Shown here: positions 39,059 through 46,657 of the stretch, in pieces
Numbering within the stretch: the stretch's first letter is position 1
How the letters are laid out: every line of letters begins with the position of its first letter
Source of the DNA: Streptomyces nitrosporeus
Lineage (GTDB): Bacteria; Actinomycetota; Actinomycetes; Streptomycetales; Streptomycetaceae
DNA: 64,000 nt
Assembly (NCBI RefSeq): GCF_008704555.1
Contig: NZ_CP023702.1
Location: 2,170,001-2,234,000, forward strand
Direction: 5' to 3'
The notes under the pieces: generated by a model
Told to the model about the DNA's origin: nothing
Seen by the model: only the letters and a program-made list of their open reading frames with translations
Database searches by the model: none
Position numbers and translations under genes: made by a program

Positions 39059-40371
39059 TTCCGGGGCATCTGCTGCTGGGCCTTGTCGAGCTTCGCCCTG
39101 ACGGAAGCGGTCGTCACCTCGCGGCCGGCGGCGGCGTCCGCGAAGAGTTCCTTGACCGCGGTGCCGACGAGGGTCTCGAACTGCGACTCCTCGGGGACCT
39201 GCGGCAGTGCGGCGGCGCTGGTGGTGAGGGCCTCGCGCAGCGGTGCGAGGGCGAAGGTGCCGAACGCGTCGTCGTCCTGGGCGGCCTTGACGGGCGGGAT
39301 GGAGCCGTAGGTCCGGTTGAGGAGGACCTGCTCCTCGTCGCTGGTCATGAACTTGACGAACTTCTTGGCGCCGTCGATGTTCTTGCTGTTCCTGAAGACG
39401 GCCAGGTTGATGCCGGCGACCATGGAGTTGACGCCGGTGCCCGCGCCCGGTGCGCCGGACAGGACGGGCGCGGGCGCGACGCCCCACTCGTCGTCCTTCA
39501 TCCCCTGGCTCTTGAAGGTGGCGGCGGCTGTCTGCCACAGCACCATGGCCGTCCTGTCCTTGGCGAAGTCGCTGAGGGACTGGTTCTGCGCGTACTCGGC
39601 GTTGCCGGGTGCGACGATCTTGTCCTCGGCCATCAGGTCGACGTACTGCTTGACCGCCGCGACGACGCCGTCGGCGGTGAAGTCGGCCTTGCCGTCGGCG
39701 GTGAAGAAGTCCGCGCCGTGCTGCTTGGCGAGCACGAAGACCTGGTGGATGTTGTTGGAGAGGTTGGATCCCTCGGCCCCGAGCGCCCACTTGCCGTCCT
39801 TGGACAGCTTCTTCCCGGCCGCGACGAGTTCGTCCCAGGTGGTGGGCGGCTGCTCGATGCCCGCCTCGGCGAACATCTTCTTGTTGTAGTAGAGCGCGTA
39901 GGCCATGGAGTACAGCGGGACCGCGGCGGGGTCCTGGCCCTCGGCCCCGGTGGAGCCGAGCGCGGACTCGACGAAGCGGTCCCTGCCGCCGATCGCGTCG
40001 AAGTTCTTCTCGTCCCACGGCAGCAGGGCGCCGCCGGCCTGGAGGGAGGCGCTCCAGGTGTTGCCGATGTTCAGGACGTCGGGGCCCTGGCCCGAGGTGG
40101 TGGCGGTGAGGATGCGGTTGAGCAGGTCGCCCCAGGGCACCACCTCCAGCTTCACCTTGATGCCGGTCCGCTTCTCGAACTTGTCGAGCTCCGGCTGGAG
40201 GACCTTCTTGTCCACCTCCAGGCTGGCGCCCTGGTTCGAGGCCCAGTAGGTGAGCGTCTTCGGCTGCGCGTCGGACCCGCCCGCGCCCGGCGTGCCGCCG
40301 CCGCAGGCGGCCGCGCCGAGGACGAGTGACAGGGTGACGGCGCCGACGGCCGCGGCTCTGGTCTTGCGCAT
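39055..40371 (-). CDS. Sugar ABC transporter substrate-binding lipoprotein
   Basis: 438 residues, SBP_bac_1 family. Lipobox LGAAAC with C23; then LTYWASNQG, GPDVLNIGNTW, YSMAYALYYNKKMFAEAG. It should bind a sugar oligomer outside the membrane. First gene of the SBP-permease-permease-GH1 operon, similar in order to cebEFG-bglC for cellobiose, but the adjacent regulator here is ROK rather than the CebR type. The ATG at 40371 has AAAGGGA about 11 nt upstream. Confidence 0.95.
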   Translation of the reverse strand: MRKTRAAAVGAVTLSLVLGAAACGGGTPGAGGSDAQPKTLTYWASNQGASLEVDKKVLQPELDKFEKRTGIKVKLEVVPWGDLLNRILTATTSGQGPDVLNIGNTWSASLQAGGALLPWDEKNFDAIGGRDRFVESALGSTGAEGQDPAAVPLYSMAYALYYNKKMFAEAGIEQPPTTWDELVAAGKKLSKDGKWALGAEGSNLSNNIHQVFVLAKQHGADFFTADGKADFTADGVVAAVKQYVDLMAEDKIVAPGNAEYAQNQSLSDFAKDRTAMVLWQTAAATFKSQGMKDDEWGVAPAPVLSGAPGAGTGVNSMVAGINLAVFRNSKNIDGAKKFVKFMTSDEEQVLLNRTYGSIPPVKAAQDDDAFGTFALAPLREALTTSAAALPQVPEESQFETLVGTAVKELFADAAAGREVTTASVRAKLDKAQQQMPRK

Positions 40372-40456
40372 GGGTCCGCGAGTCCCTTTCGAAGGAGGCC
40401 GGAAGCCGGGGAGGAGGGGGCGGCACCTTCACCCGCCCCTGAATGCCTCGGCTTAA

Positions 40457-40496
40457 TTTAGGGTGTGAGTTAAACGTCGGAAGAAGGTCGCGTCAA
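40457..40496 (-). promoter_or_regulatory. Promoter with inverted repeat for the sugar operon
   Basis: Minus strand: -35 TTGACG (40491-40496), 17-nt spacer, -10 TTAACT (40468-40473). The -10 lies inside an inverted repeat TTTA-10 nt-TAAA (40457-40474), suited to a repressor such as the divergent ROK protein. The same element is about 75 bp upstream of the ROK start. Boundaries are inferred by eye. Confidence 0.55.
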
Positions 40497-40547
40497 GAGG
40501 GGCCGCGCCGGTATGTTGCGTGGAGGACCTAAGGAAGAGGGTGTTCG

Positions 40548-41861
40548 GTGAGGGCGACTGGTGGCCGCACGGTGCGTGACCTGCGGCGGGAGAACCGCAC
40601 CGCGGTATTGCAACGGTTGTATTTCGACGGCCCCCTGAGCCGCTTCTCGCTCGGGCCGGCCACCGGGCTGAGCTCGGGGTCCGTCAGCAACGTGGTGGCG
40701 GACCTGGTCGCCGAGGGCCTGGTGGAGGAGGCGGGCAGCGTGGACTCCGCCGGCGGCCGGCCCCGTACGCTCCTGCGCATCCGCCAGGACAGCGCCTGCA
40801 TGATCGGTGTCGACGTCGGCGAGACCCGGGTCCGGGTCGAGCTCTTCGACCTCGACCTCACCGAACTCGCCCGGGTGGAGAAGCCGCTCGCCGTCGACGG
40901 CCCCCGGAGGGTGGACCGTTACGACGTCGCCGTCGTGGTCGGCCATGTACGCGACGGCATCGAGGAGGTCATCCGGGAGGCGGGCGTGGACCCCGGGCGG
41001 CTGCTCGGGGTCGGTGTCGGGGTGCCCGGCATCGTGGCCAGGCCCCCGGAGGGCGGCGCGGTGGTGCACGGGCAGACGATCGGCTGGGACGCCGTGCCCC
41101 TGGAGGAGCTGCTGCGCGCGTCCGTGCCGCTGCCGCCCTCGGTGCCGTACTTCATCGACAACGGGGCCAAGACGCTCGGCCAGGCGGAGATGTGGTTCGG
41201 CGCCGGGCGCGGGGCGAGCAGTGCCGTCGTGGTGCTCTTCGGCTCCGGGGTCGGCGCGTGCGTCGTCAGCGACGACCTGCGCTCGGGCCGGGCCGTCGAG
41301 TGGGGCCATCTGACGGTACGGGTCCGGGGGCGCCGCTGCCGCTGCGGGTCCCAGGGCTGCCTGGAGGCGTACGCGGGAGCGGAGGCGCTCCTGGAGCGCT
41401 GGCGCGAGGCGGGCGGCAGCCCCGCGGCCGGCGCGGACGAGGAGACCGCCCTGACCTCGATGCTCGCCGCCGCCTACCCGGCCGGCCCCGGGGCGGAGGC
41501 CGACGCGACCGCGCTCGCCGTCCTGGAGGAGACGGCCGAGTACCTGGGGGCCGGGTTCGCCGACCTGATCAACCTCTTCCAGCCCGAGCGGATCCTCGTG
41601 GGAGGGTGGGCCGGCCTCCAGCTCGGCAACCGGTTCCTCGACAGCGTCCGGACGTACGCCACTTCCTACGCCCTCTCCTACCCGGCCTCCCACGTGCGCA
41701 TCGGACTGGGCACACTCGGGCCGGACGCCGTCACGGTCGGCGCGGCGATCCTGCCGCTCGCCGACTTCTTCGCCCACGGGGGCCACCGGGAGCCGGCCGG
41801 GGCCGGTGAGGCGGCGGCGCCGGCGTGGAAGGCGTCACTGCGGGAGCGGACGGCCCAGTAG
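40548..41861 (+). CDS. ROK-family transcriptional regulator
   Basis: 437 residues. N-terminal winged helix (about 1-75: TVRDLRRENRTAVLQRLYF, LSSGSVSNVVADLVAEGLV) and a sugar-kinase-fold ROK domain. The zinc signature GHLTVRVRGRRCRCGSQG then CLEAYAG is complete; GVDVGETR is the first phosphate-type loop. It likely represses the divergent sugar-uptake/GH1 operon and responds to a sugar. The GTG at 40548 has GGAAGAGGG upstream. A duplicate kinase activity is unlikely because the N-terminus is a DNA-binding domain. Confidence 0.94.
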   Translation: MRATGGRTVRDLRRENRTAVLQRLYFDGPLSRFSLGPATGLSSGSVSNVVADLVAEGLVEEAGSVDSAGGRPRTLLRIRQDSACMIGVDVGETRVRVELFDLDLTELARVEKPLAVDGPRRVDRYDVAVVVGHVRDGIEEVIREAGVDPGRLLGVGVGVPGIVARPPEGGAVVHGQTIGWDAVPLEELLRASVPLPPSVPYFIDNGAKTLGQAEMWFGAGRGASSAVVVLFGSGVGACVVSDDLRSGRAVEWGHLTVRVRGRRCRCGSQGCLEAYAGAEALLERWREAGGSPAAGADEETALTSMLAAAYPAGPGAEADATALAVLEETAEYLGAGFADLINLFQPERILVGGWAGLQLGNRFLDSVRTYATSYALSYPASHVRIGLGTLGPDAVTVGAAILPLADFFAHGGHREPAGAGEAAAPAWKASLRERTAQ

Positions 41862-41930
41862 GAGCGTCGTGGTGCCTCTCCCCCTCCGCCCCGCCGCCCG
41901 GGGAAGGGGCGGGCGCGGGCCCGGCCCGCT

Positions 41931-41960
41931 CAGGTCAGGTCAGGTCAGGTCAGGTCAGGC
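41931..41960. repeat. (CAGGT)6 microsatellite over the LacI stop codon
   Basis: Five perfect CAGGT units and a sixth CAGGC (41931-41960). The stop codon of the LacI gene (41955-41957) lies inside it. It also spans the convergent junction with the ROK gene; no terminator hairpin is evident there. Confidence 0.97.
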
Positions 41961-42974
41961 CGACTCGCGCACGACGAGTTCGGGCTCGAAGACCAGATGG
42001 GCGGGGCCGTGCGGGGGGCCCTTCAGCTGGTCCGCCAGCAGCTCCCCCATCGCGGCGGCCATCTTCTCGACCGGCTGGCGCACCGTGGTCAGCGAAGGGC
42101 GGCAGGCCGTCGCGACGGTGGAGTCGTCGAACCCCACCACGGCCGTGTCCTCGGGGACGCGCCGTCCCCGCTCGCGCAGGATCCGGCAGGCCCCCTGGGC
42201 CATCAGGTCGTTGGCCGCGAAGACGCCGTCCACCCCGGGGTGCTCCTCCAGGAGGCGCGTCATCGCCGCGGCACCGCCGTCGTGGGTGAAGTCGCCCTCC
42301 GCCACCGGTACGGGGCCCCGCCCGGCGCGGCCGAGGGCGTCGCGGAAGCCGGCGAGTCTGTCGCGGCCGGCGGGGAGGTCCCGCGGCGCGCCGATCACCG
42401 CCAGGTGCCGGCATCCCCGGGCCAGCAGGTGCTCGGCGGCCAGCCGTCCGCCCCGGCGGTGGTCCATGTCCACGTAGCTCACCGGCAGCGGCTGCGCCGG
42501 GCGGGCGAACAGGACGAGCGGGACCCGGGCGGCGAGGAGCATCCGCGGCAGCGGGTCGTCGGCCTGGACGGAGACGACGAGGGCCCCGTCCGCGCTCCCC
42601 CGGCGCAGGTAGTCCACCACCTGCGTCCTGGCCGCGTCCGACTCGGCGAACATCAGCACCGGGTGGATGGCACGCCCGCGCAGGCAGGTCACGGCGCCGC
42701 TGACGATCCGGCCGAAGAACGGGTCGGCGAACACCCGGGCGGCGAAGGCGTCCCCCGCGCCGGAGACGAGCAGGGCCACGGTCTCGGCGCGCCGTGTCAC
42801 CAGGGACCTCGCCGCTCCGTTCGGGGTGTACCCGGTGCTGCGGATGGCCCGGCGGACCAGGTCCTGGATGCCGGGGTCCACGTTGCGGATCCCGTTCACG
42901 ACGCGCGAGACCGTCGCCCGGGAAACACCCGCTTCCCGGGCGACGTCCTCCAGCGTCGGCCCCCGTCTGTCCAT
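41955..42974 (-). CDS. LacI-family transcriptional repressor
   Basis: 339 residues. N-terminal helix-turn-helix TLEDVAREAGVSRATVSRVV and hinge NGAARSLV, then the periplasmic-binding-protein-like sugar domain (VDGVFAANDLMAQGA, VVGFDDSTVA). It should bind a palindrome with a central CG; the 18-bp palindrome at 48888-48905 is the best candidate in the window. It follows the secreted-protein genes on the same strand, but strong terminators lie between them, so it probably has its own promoter. No ribosome-binding site stands out. Confidence 0.95.
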   Translation of the reverse strand: MDRRGPTLEDVAREAGVSRATVSRVVNGIRNVDPGIQDLVRRAIRSTGYTPNGAARSLVTRRAETVALLVSGAGDAFAARVFADPFFGRIVSGAVTCLRGRAIHPVLMFAESDAARTQVVDYLRRGSADGALVVSVQADDPLPRMLLAARVPLVLFARPAQPLPVSYVDMDHRRGGRLAAEHLLARGCRHLAVIGAPRDLPAGRDRLAGFRDALGRAGRGPVPVAEGDFTHDGGAAAMTRLLEEHPGVDGVFAANDLMAQGACRILRERGRRVPEDTAVVGFDDSTVATACRPSLTTVRQPVEKMAAAMGELLADQLKGPPHGPAHLVFEPELVVRESA

Positions 42975-42995
42975 CCCGGCACTGTAACGCGCCGG

Positions 42996-43035
42996 CCCCC
43001 CGCCCCCGGCACGCCGCGGTGCCGGGGGCGGGGGG
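42996..43035 (-). terminator. Terminator between DUF1996 and LacI genes
   Basis: Arms CCCCCCGCCCCCGGCAC (42996-43012) and its perfect complement (43019-43035): a 17-bp stem with a 6-nt loop, 12 bp after the DUF1996 stop codon. Confidence 0.9.
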
Positions 43036-43047
43036 GCGGAAGCCGGG

Positions 43048-44127
43048 TCAGGGCAGCCGGTACTCCGCGTTCAGGACCGCCCCGCGTCCGGGGTTGTTCT
43101 CGTCGTAGCCGCGCGGGTCGCACTGGAGGCCGCCCACGATGCAGTGGTCGACCATGGCCTTCAGCGTGCGCTCCTCCCACGCGTTGAAGAAGTCGTAGTG
43201 GAAGGAGTAGCCGCGGCCGCTGGCCAGGCGGACCCGGCTCATGTCGCCGTTGACCGGGAAGGCCATCTTGAACTCGATCATCGGCAGGGCGACCGGGTGG
43301 GAGGCCGGGCACATGTTGTCGTTGGTGCCGGGCTTGACCACCGGGTAGGCCATGTGGCTCTGGTGGCCGGGGGTGTCGAGGTACTTTCCGTCCCAGCAAC
43401 TGGGGGCCTGGAAACGGATGTTGAGCTGCACGTCGGGCCGGTCCGGGCAGCTCGCCGGGATGTCGGTGTTGAAGAAGCTGTCACCGCATTCCCAGCCCTC
43501 GACGAAGCCCTTGTGGGCGCGGAACTCCTGGGCGCTCTGCATCGGGCTGCCGACGACGAACCGCAGCCCCCTGGGGAACGGCCGGACGCTGGTGTAGTCG
43601 GTGACCCCGGCCTTGTAGTAGATGACCTGCGGCCCCACCGGGAGGACCTTCTCGTCCCCGTCGTACAGGGACGGCATCCAGTACGCGGACGCGTCGGCCG
43701 GTGCCTTGCAGGTGGTGTTCCCGCCGTAGAGGCTCGCCGTCGTGCTGGCGGCGTCCGTCGTGGTGTTGCCCATGAACGTGTGGTCGTGGGACTTCCCGGG
43801 CTGCCCCGGGTAGACGATCGGGTCGTCCGGTGCGGTGTGGCTGACGGAGCAGTTGGCCTGGAACTCGTGGAAGTAGCGCGGGGGCGGGGTGGCGGTGGAC
43901 GGGGTCACACCGGTGACCTGCGGGACCGCGGGGATGTAGCCGTCGCCGTCCGGGTCGTCGCCCGACGCCCGGGTGGACACGGCCGTGCTGTGTCCCGTGT
44001 GGCCGGTGGCGGCCGGGCCGGCTCCGCCCGTGTCCGCGGCGGAGGCGAGGGTGCCGAACCCGAGGACACCGGCGACGAGGGCTGTACCGAGGAGGAGTGC
44101 GGGGAGTCGTTTCGGACTCGGTCTCAT
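43048..44127 (-). CDS. Secreted DUF1996 protein
   Basis: 359 residues. Sec signal peptide about 1-31 (LLLGTALVAGVLGFGTLASA). Residues about 60-359 are one DUF1996 domain: FHEFQANCSVSHTAPDDPIV, KSHDHTFMGN, SAYWMPSLYD, WECGDSFFN, CPASHPVALP, DFFNAWE. Conserved His/Asp/Cys suggest a metal or disulfide-stabilised secreted domain. DUF1996 is common in fungi, often with carbohydrate-binding modules, and scattered in actinobacteria; its role is not known. AGGAG lies 6 nt before the ATG. Grouped with two discoidin-domain enzymes, so polysaccharide binding or cleavage is likely (inference). Confidence 0.92.
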   Translation of the reverse strand: MRPSPKRLPALLLGTALVAGVLGFGTLASAADTGGAGPAATGHTGHSTAVSTRASGDDPDGDGYIPAVPQVTGVTPSTATPPPRYFHEFQANCSVSHTAPDDPIVYPGQPGKSHDHTFMGNTTTDAASTTASLYGGNTTCKAPADASAYWMPSLYDGDEKVLPVGPQVIYYKAGVTDYTSVRPFPRGLRFVVGSPMQSAQEFRAHKGFVEGWECGDSFFNTDIPASCPDRPDVQLNIRFQAPSCWDGKYLDTPGHQSHMAYPVVKPGTNDNMCPASHPVALPMIEFKMAFPVNGDMSRVRLASGRGYSFHYDFFNAWEERTLKAMVDHCIVGGLQCDPRGYDENNPGRGAVLNAEYRLP

Positions 44128-44221
44128 GGGGGCTCCTGCCCGTGGGGTGGTCGCGCGCACGCGGGAGCGCCACGCGCCGTGGAAGGGGAGGGGGTCGTTC
44201 CGGTCCGTGCGGTGGTGCGGA

Positions 44222-44248
44222 GGCGGCGGGGCCCCGGGCCCCGCCGCC
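44222..44248 (-). terminator. Terminator after the discoidin-TIM-barrel gene
   Basis: Perfect 12-bp stem: GGCGGCGGGGCC (44222-44233) and GGCCCCGCCGCC (44237-44248), 3-nt loop, 21 bp after the stop. Confidence 0.85.
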
Positions 44249-44269
44249 CGTTCATGGGGTTCCGCGTCG

Positions 44270-46444
44270 TCAGCCGTAGACGCCGAACTCGTGGAGGGAG
44301 TAGCCCCAGCCGGTGCCCCGGGCCGTCAGCTGGAGGCGGACGTGGCGGGCGGTGGCCGTCACGTCGACGGTGTCGACGTCCCCGTCGCCCGTGGTGGTGG
44401 TGTGGACGGTCCGCCAGGTGTTCCCGTCGTCGGACACCCGCACCTCGTAGGACCTGGCGTAGGCGGGGTCCCAGACGAGTTGCAGGGTGCGGATGGACCT
44501 GGCCTGGCCGAGGTCCACCTGGATCCACTGGGGGTCGCTCCAGTCGCTGGCCCAGCGGGTGCCGGTGTCGCCGTCGGTGGCGCGGGAGGCGGGGCAGGGG
44601 CAGTCGCCGTAGGAGGCCTGGGCGGAGGAGGCGGTGGTGGGCCTGTTCAGGGCGAGGTTCGTGCCGGTGACGGGCGGGGCGACGACCTTGACGGACCGGG
44701 TCTCGATACCGGCATTGCCGTGGCCGTCCTCGGCCTGGACGTAGACCTTCCAGACGCCGAGCTTCTCGGGTGCGGTGACGGCGAAGGTGCCGTCGCCGGT
44801 GGAGCGCCACCGCGCCTCGACGAGGCGCTTGTCGCCGTTGGCGTAGTTCCCGCTGAGGTAGATCCTGGGCGTGATCCGGTCGCCGTCGGGGTCGCGGATG
44901 CCGGCGCGGACGGTGAACTCGCGGCCGGCCGGGGCCGCAGAGGCCGGGGTGACCGTCATGCCGGTGATGACGGGCGGGGTGTTGTCGCCCGCGGTGGAGC
45001 CGGAGTACGCCTTCTTGAGCGCGTAGTACGACAGCCGCTTCAGCCCGTCGGGCACCAGGTTGAACCAGATGCCGCCGAAGTCGTGCTCGGTGCCGTAGTG
45101 GAAGAAGGTGGCGCCGAGCGCGACGCCCCGGTGGCCGGTGACGCAGTCCCACGCCTTGGTGTAGCCCTCGGCCTTCTGGACGTCGGTCGGCTCGTCGGGG
45201 ACGCCGTTGGGGTCGTCGGGGACCTCCCACTCACCGGCGGGGCCGCCCTCGGTGATGAGGTAGGGCTTGTCGTAGCCGCCGTCGGTCCAGTCCTGGCGCA
45301 CGCCGCAGATGTCGCCGTAGGAGTTCATCGAGTACAGGTCGAGGTCGGGGGCGTTGCGCTTGTAGTACGGCCAGGCGCCGGTCCAGGCGTCCGTGGAGGT
45401 GACGGGGTGGTCGGGGTCGATGGAGTGGATCTTCTTGGCGACGTCGTTGACGAAGGCCGTGTACGCGTTGCGCTGCGCCTCCAGTTCGGTGCCGCTGTAG
45501 CAGTTCTGGAGGCCGAGGACGGACTCGTTGCCGACGTTCCACATGAGCGTGGCCGGGTGGGACCTGTAGGCGTCGGCCCACTTGGCGAACTCGGTGAGCA
45601 TGGTGCTCTTGTACGCGGTGTCCGTCACGTAGTTCACGCAGCCGCCGGAGCCGGGGCCGCCGCCGGGCTGGAGCCAGAAGCCGTTGACGACTTTCAGCCC
45701 CTGGGCGGCCGCGGCGTCGAGGAGCGGCCCGGTGGAGCCGTCGGTGCCCCAGGTGCGGATGGTGTTGGCGCCCATGGATTTCACGTCGGGGAGGTACGTG
45801 GGGGCGTCGGCGACGGACGGGCCCCAGGTGAGGCCTTTGACCGTGTACGGCTGGCCGCCGACGGTCAGCTGCCAGTCGCCCTGCGAGCCGGTCACCTCGA
45901 CCGCGCCGCCCGGCGGAGGGTTGTTCCCGCCGTCGGTGCCGTAGACCTGGAACTCCCACAGGGAGTAGCCGTAACCGCCGGCGCGTGCGAGGCCCTGCAT
46001 GCGGACGTACCGGCCCGAGCCGGAGACGGCGAGGTCGTCCGTGCCGCCGTCGCCGCCCGTCACGGTCTTCAGGGTCCGCCAGTCGGTGCCGTTGTCGGAC
46101 GCCTGGATCTCGTAGTCCTTGCCGTAGGCGCTCTCCCAGGTCAGGACGGTGCGGCTCAGGTTCTTGACCGCGCCGAGGTCGACCTGGATCCATTCGGCGT
46201 CCTGCCACCGGCTCGCCCACCGGGTACCGGTGAGGTCGCCGTCGACGGCTGCGCCCGCGGTGAACGCCTCGCCCTCCTGGGAGGAGGCGGTGGCCTTCCG
46301 GCCCTGGGAGAGGAGCGTCTCCGCGGCCTGTGCCCGCGGGGACAGGCTCAGGGCCAGCGAGGACGCCAGGAGGGCGCCGAGTGCCACGAGGGACGTTCCG
46401 TGGCGCCCGCGGGGGCGGGCGGGGGCGGAGGGGGGACTGGTCAC
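44270..46444 (-). CDS. Secreted glycoside hydrolase: discoidin, TIM barrel, discoidin
   Basis: 724 residues. Signal peptide cleaved after about residue 40 (SPRAQA). Order: F5/8-type C (CBM32-like) domain 41-170; clan GH-A-like barrel about 185-475; Ig-like domain about 480-580; second F5/8 domain about 590-724. Probable acid/base E307 in MWNVGNES and nucleophile E399 in YLITEGGPAG, as in GH2/GH5/GH72-like barrels; NTIRTWGTDG fits GH72 and related beta-1,3-glucan enzymes best. The exact family is uncertain. AGGAG lies 6 nt before the GTG. Its product probably acts on a beta-glucan outside the cell. Confidence 0.88.
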   Translation of the reverse strand: MTSPPSAPARPRGRHGTSLVALGALLASSLALSLSPRAQAAETLLSQGRKATASSQEGEAFTAGAAVDGDLTGTRWASRWQDAEWIQVDLGAVKNLSRTVLTWESAYGKDYEIQASDNGTDWRTLKTVTGGDGGTDDLAVSGSGRYVRMQGLARAGGYGYSLWEFQVYGTDGGNNPPPGGAVEVTGSQGDWQLTVGGQPYTVKGLTWGPSVADAPTYLPDVKSMGANTIRTWGTDGSTGPLLDAAAAQGLKVVNGFWLQPGGGPGSGGCVNYVTDTAYKSTMLTEFAKWADAYRSHPATLMWNVGNESVLGLQNCYSGTELEAQRNAYTAFVNDVAKKIHSIDPDHPVTSTDAWTGAWPYYKRNAPDLDLYSMNSYGDICGVRQDWTDGGYDKPYLITEGGPAGEWEVPDDPNGVPDEPTDVQKAEGYTKAWDCVTGHRGVALGATFFHYGTEHDFGGIWFNLVPDGLKRLSYYALKKAYSGSTAGDNTPPVITGMTVTPASAAPAGREFTVRAGIRDPDGDRITPRIYLSGNYANGDKRLVEARWRSTGDGTFAVTAPEKLGVWKVYVQAEDGHGNAGIETRSVKVVAPPVTGTNLALNRPTTASSAQASYGDCPCPASRATDGDTGTRWASDWSDPQWIQVDLGQARSIRTLQLVWDPAYARSYEVRVSDDGNTWRTVHTTTTGDGDVDTVDVTATARHVRLQLTARGTGWGYSLHEFGVYG

Positions 46445-46555
46445 ATGTGCTCCTGGCTGCTTCGTGGCGCCGGTCGCGCGGGGACCGGGCCCTCTCGGGC
46501 CGGCTCGCGTACGGCGTCTTCGGTGGAGGGAGGTGCGCGGCGCCGCCGCGCGGGC

Positions 46556-46601
46556 CCTTCCGGGCCGGGCCGCGGGGGCACGGGCCGCCCGGCCCGGAAG
46601 G
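46556..46601 (-). terminator. Hairpin between the two discoidin genes (distal)
   Basis: Arms CCTTCCGGGCCGGGC (46556-46570) and GCCCGGCCCGGAAGG (46587-46601): perfect 15-bp stem. Confidence 0.8.
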
Positions 46602-46610
46602 CGATCGGGG

Positions 46611-46648
46611 TCCTCACCGCCGCGCGGCGGCCCGTACGGCGGTGAGGA
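46611..46648 (-). terminator. Terminator of the discoidin-beta-helix gene
   Basis: Arms TCCTCACCGCC (46611-46621) and GGCGGTGAGGA (46638-46648), 10 bp after the stop codon. With the next hairpin it makes a double terminator, so the gene is probably monocistronic. Confidence 0.85.
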
Positions 46649-46657
46649 CCGGGCGCC

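Noticed and set aside
39059..40432. A permease fused to a long N-terminal domain
   Set aside because: The extension is the shadow of the substrate-binding lipoprotein, which is the real gene in another frame.
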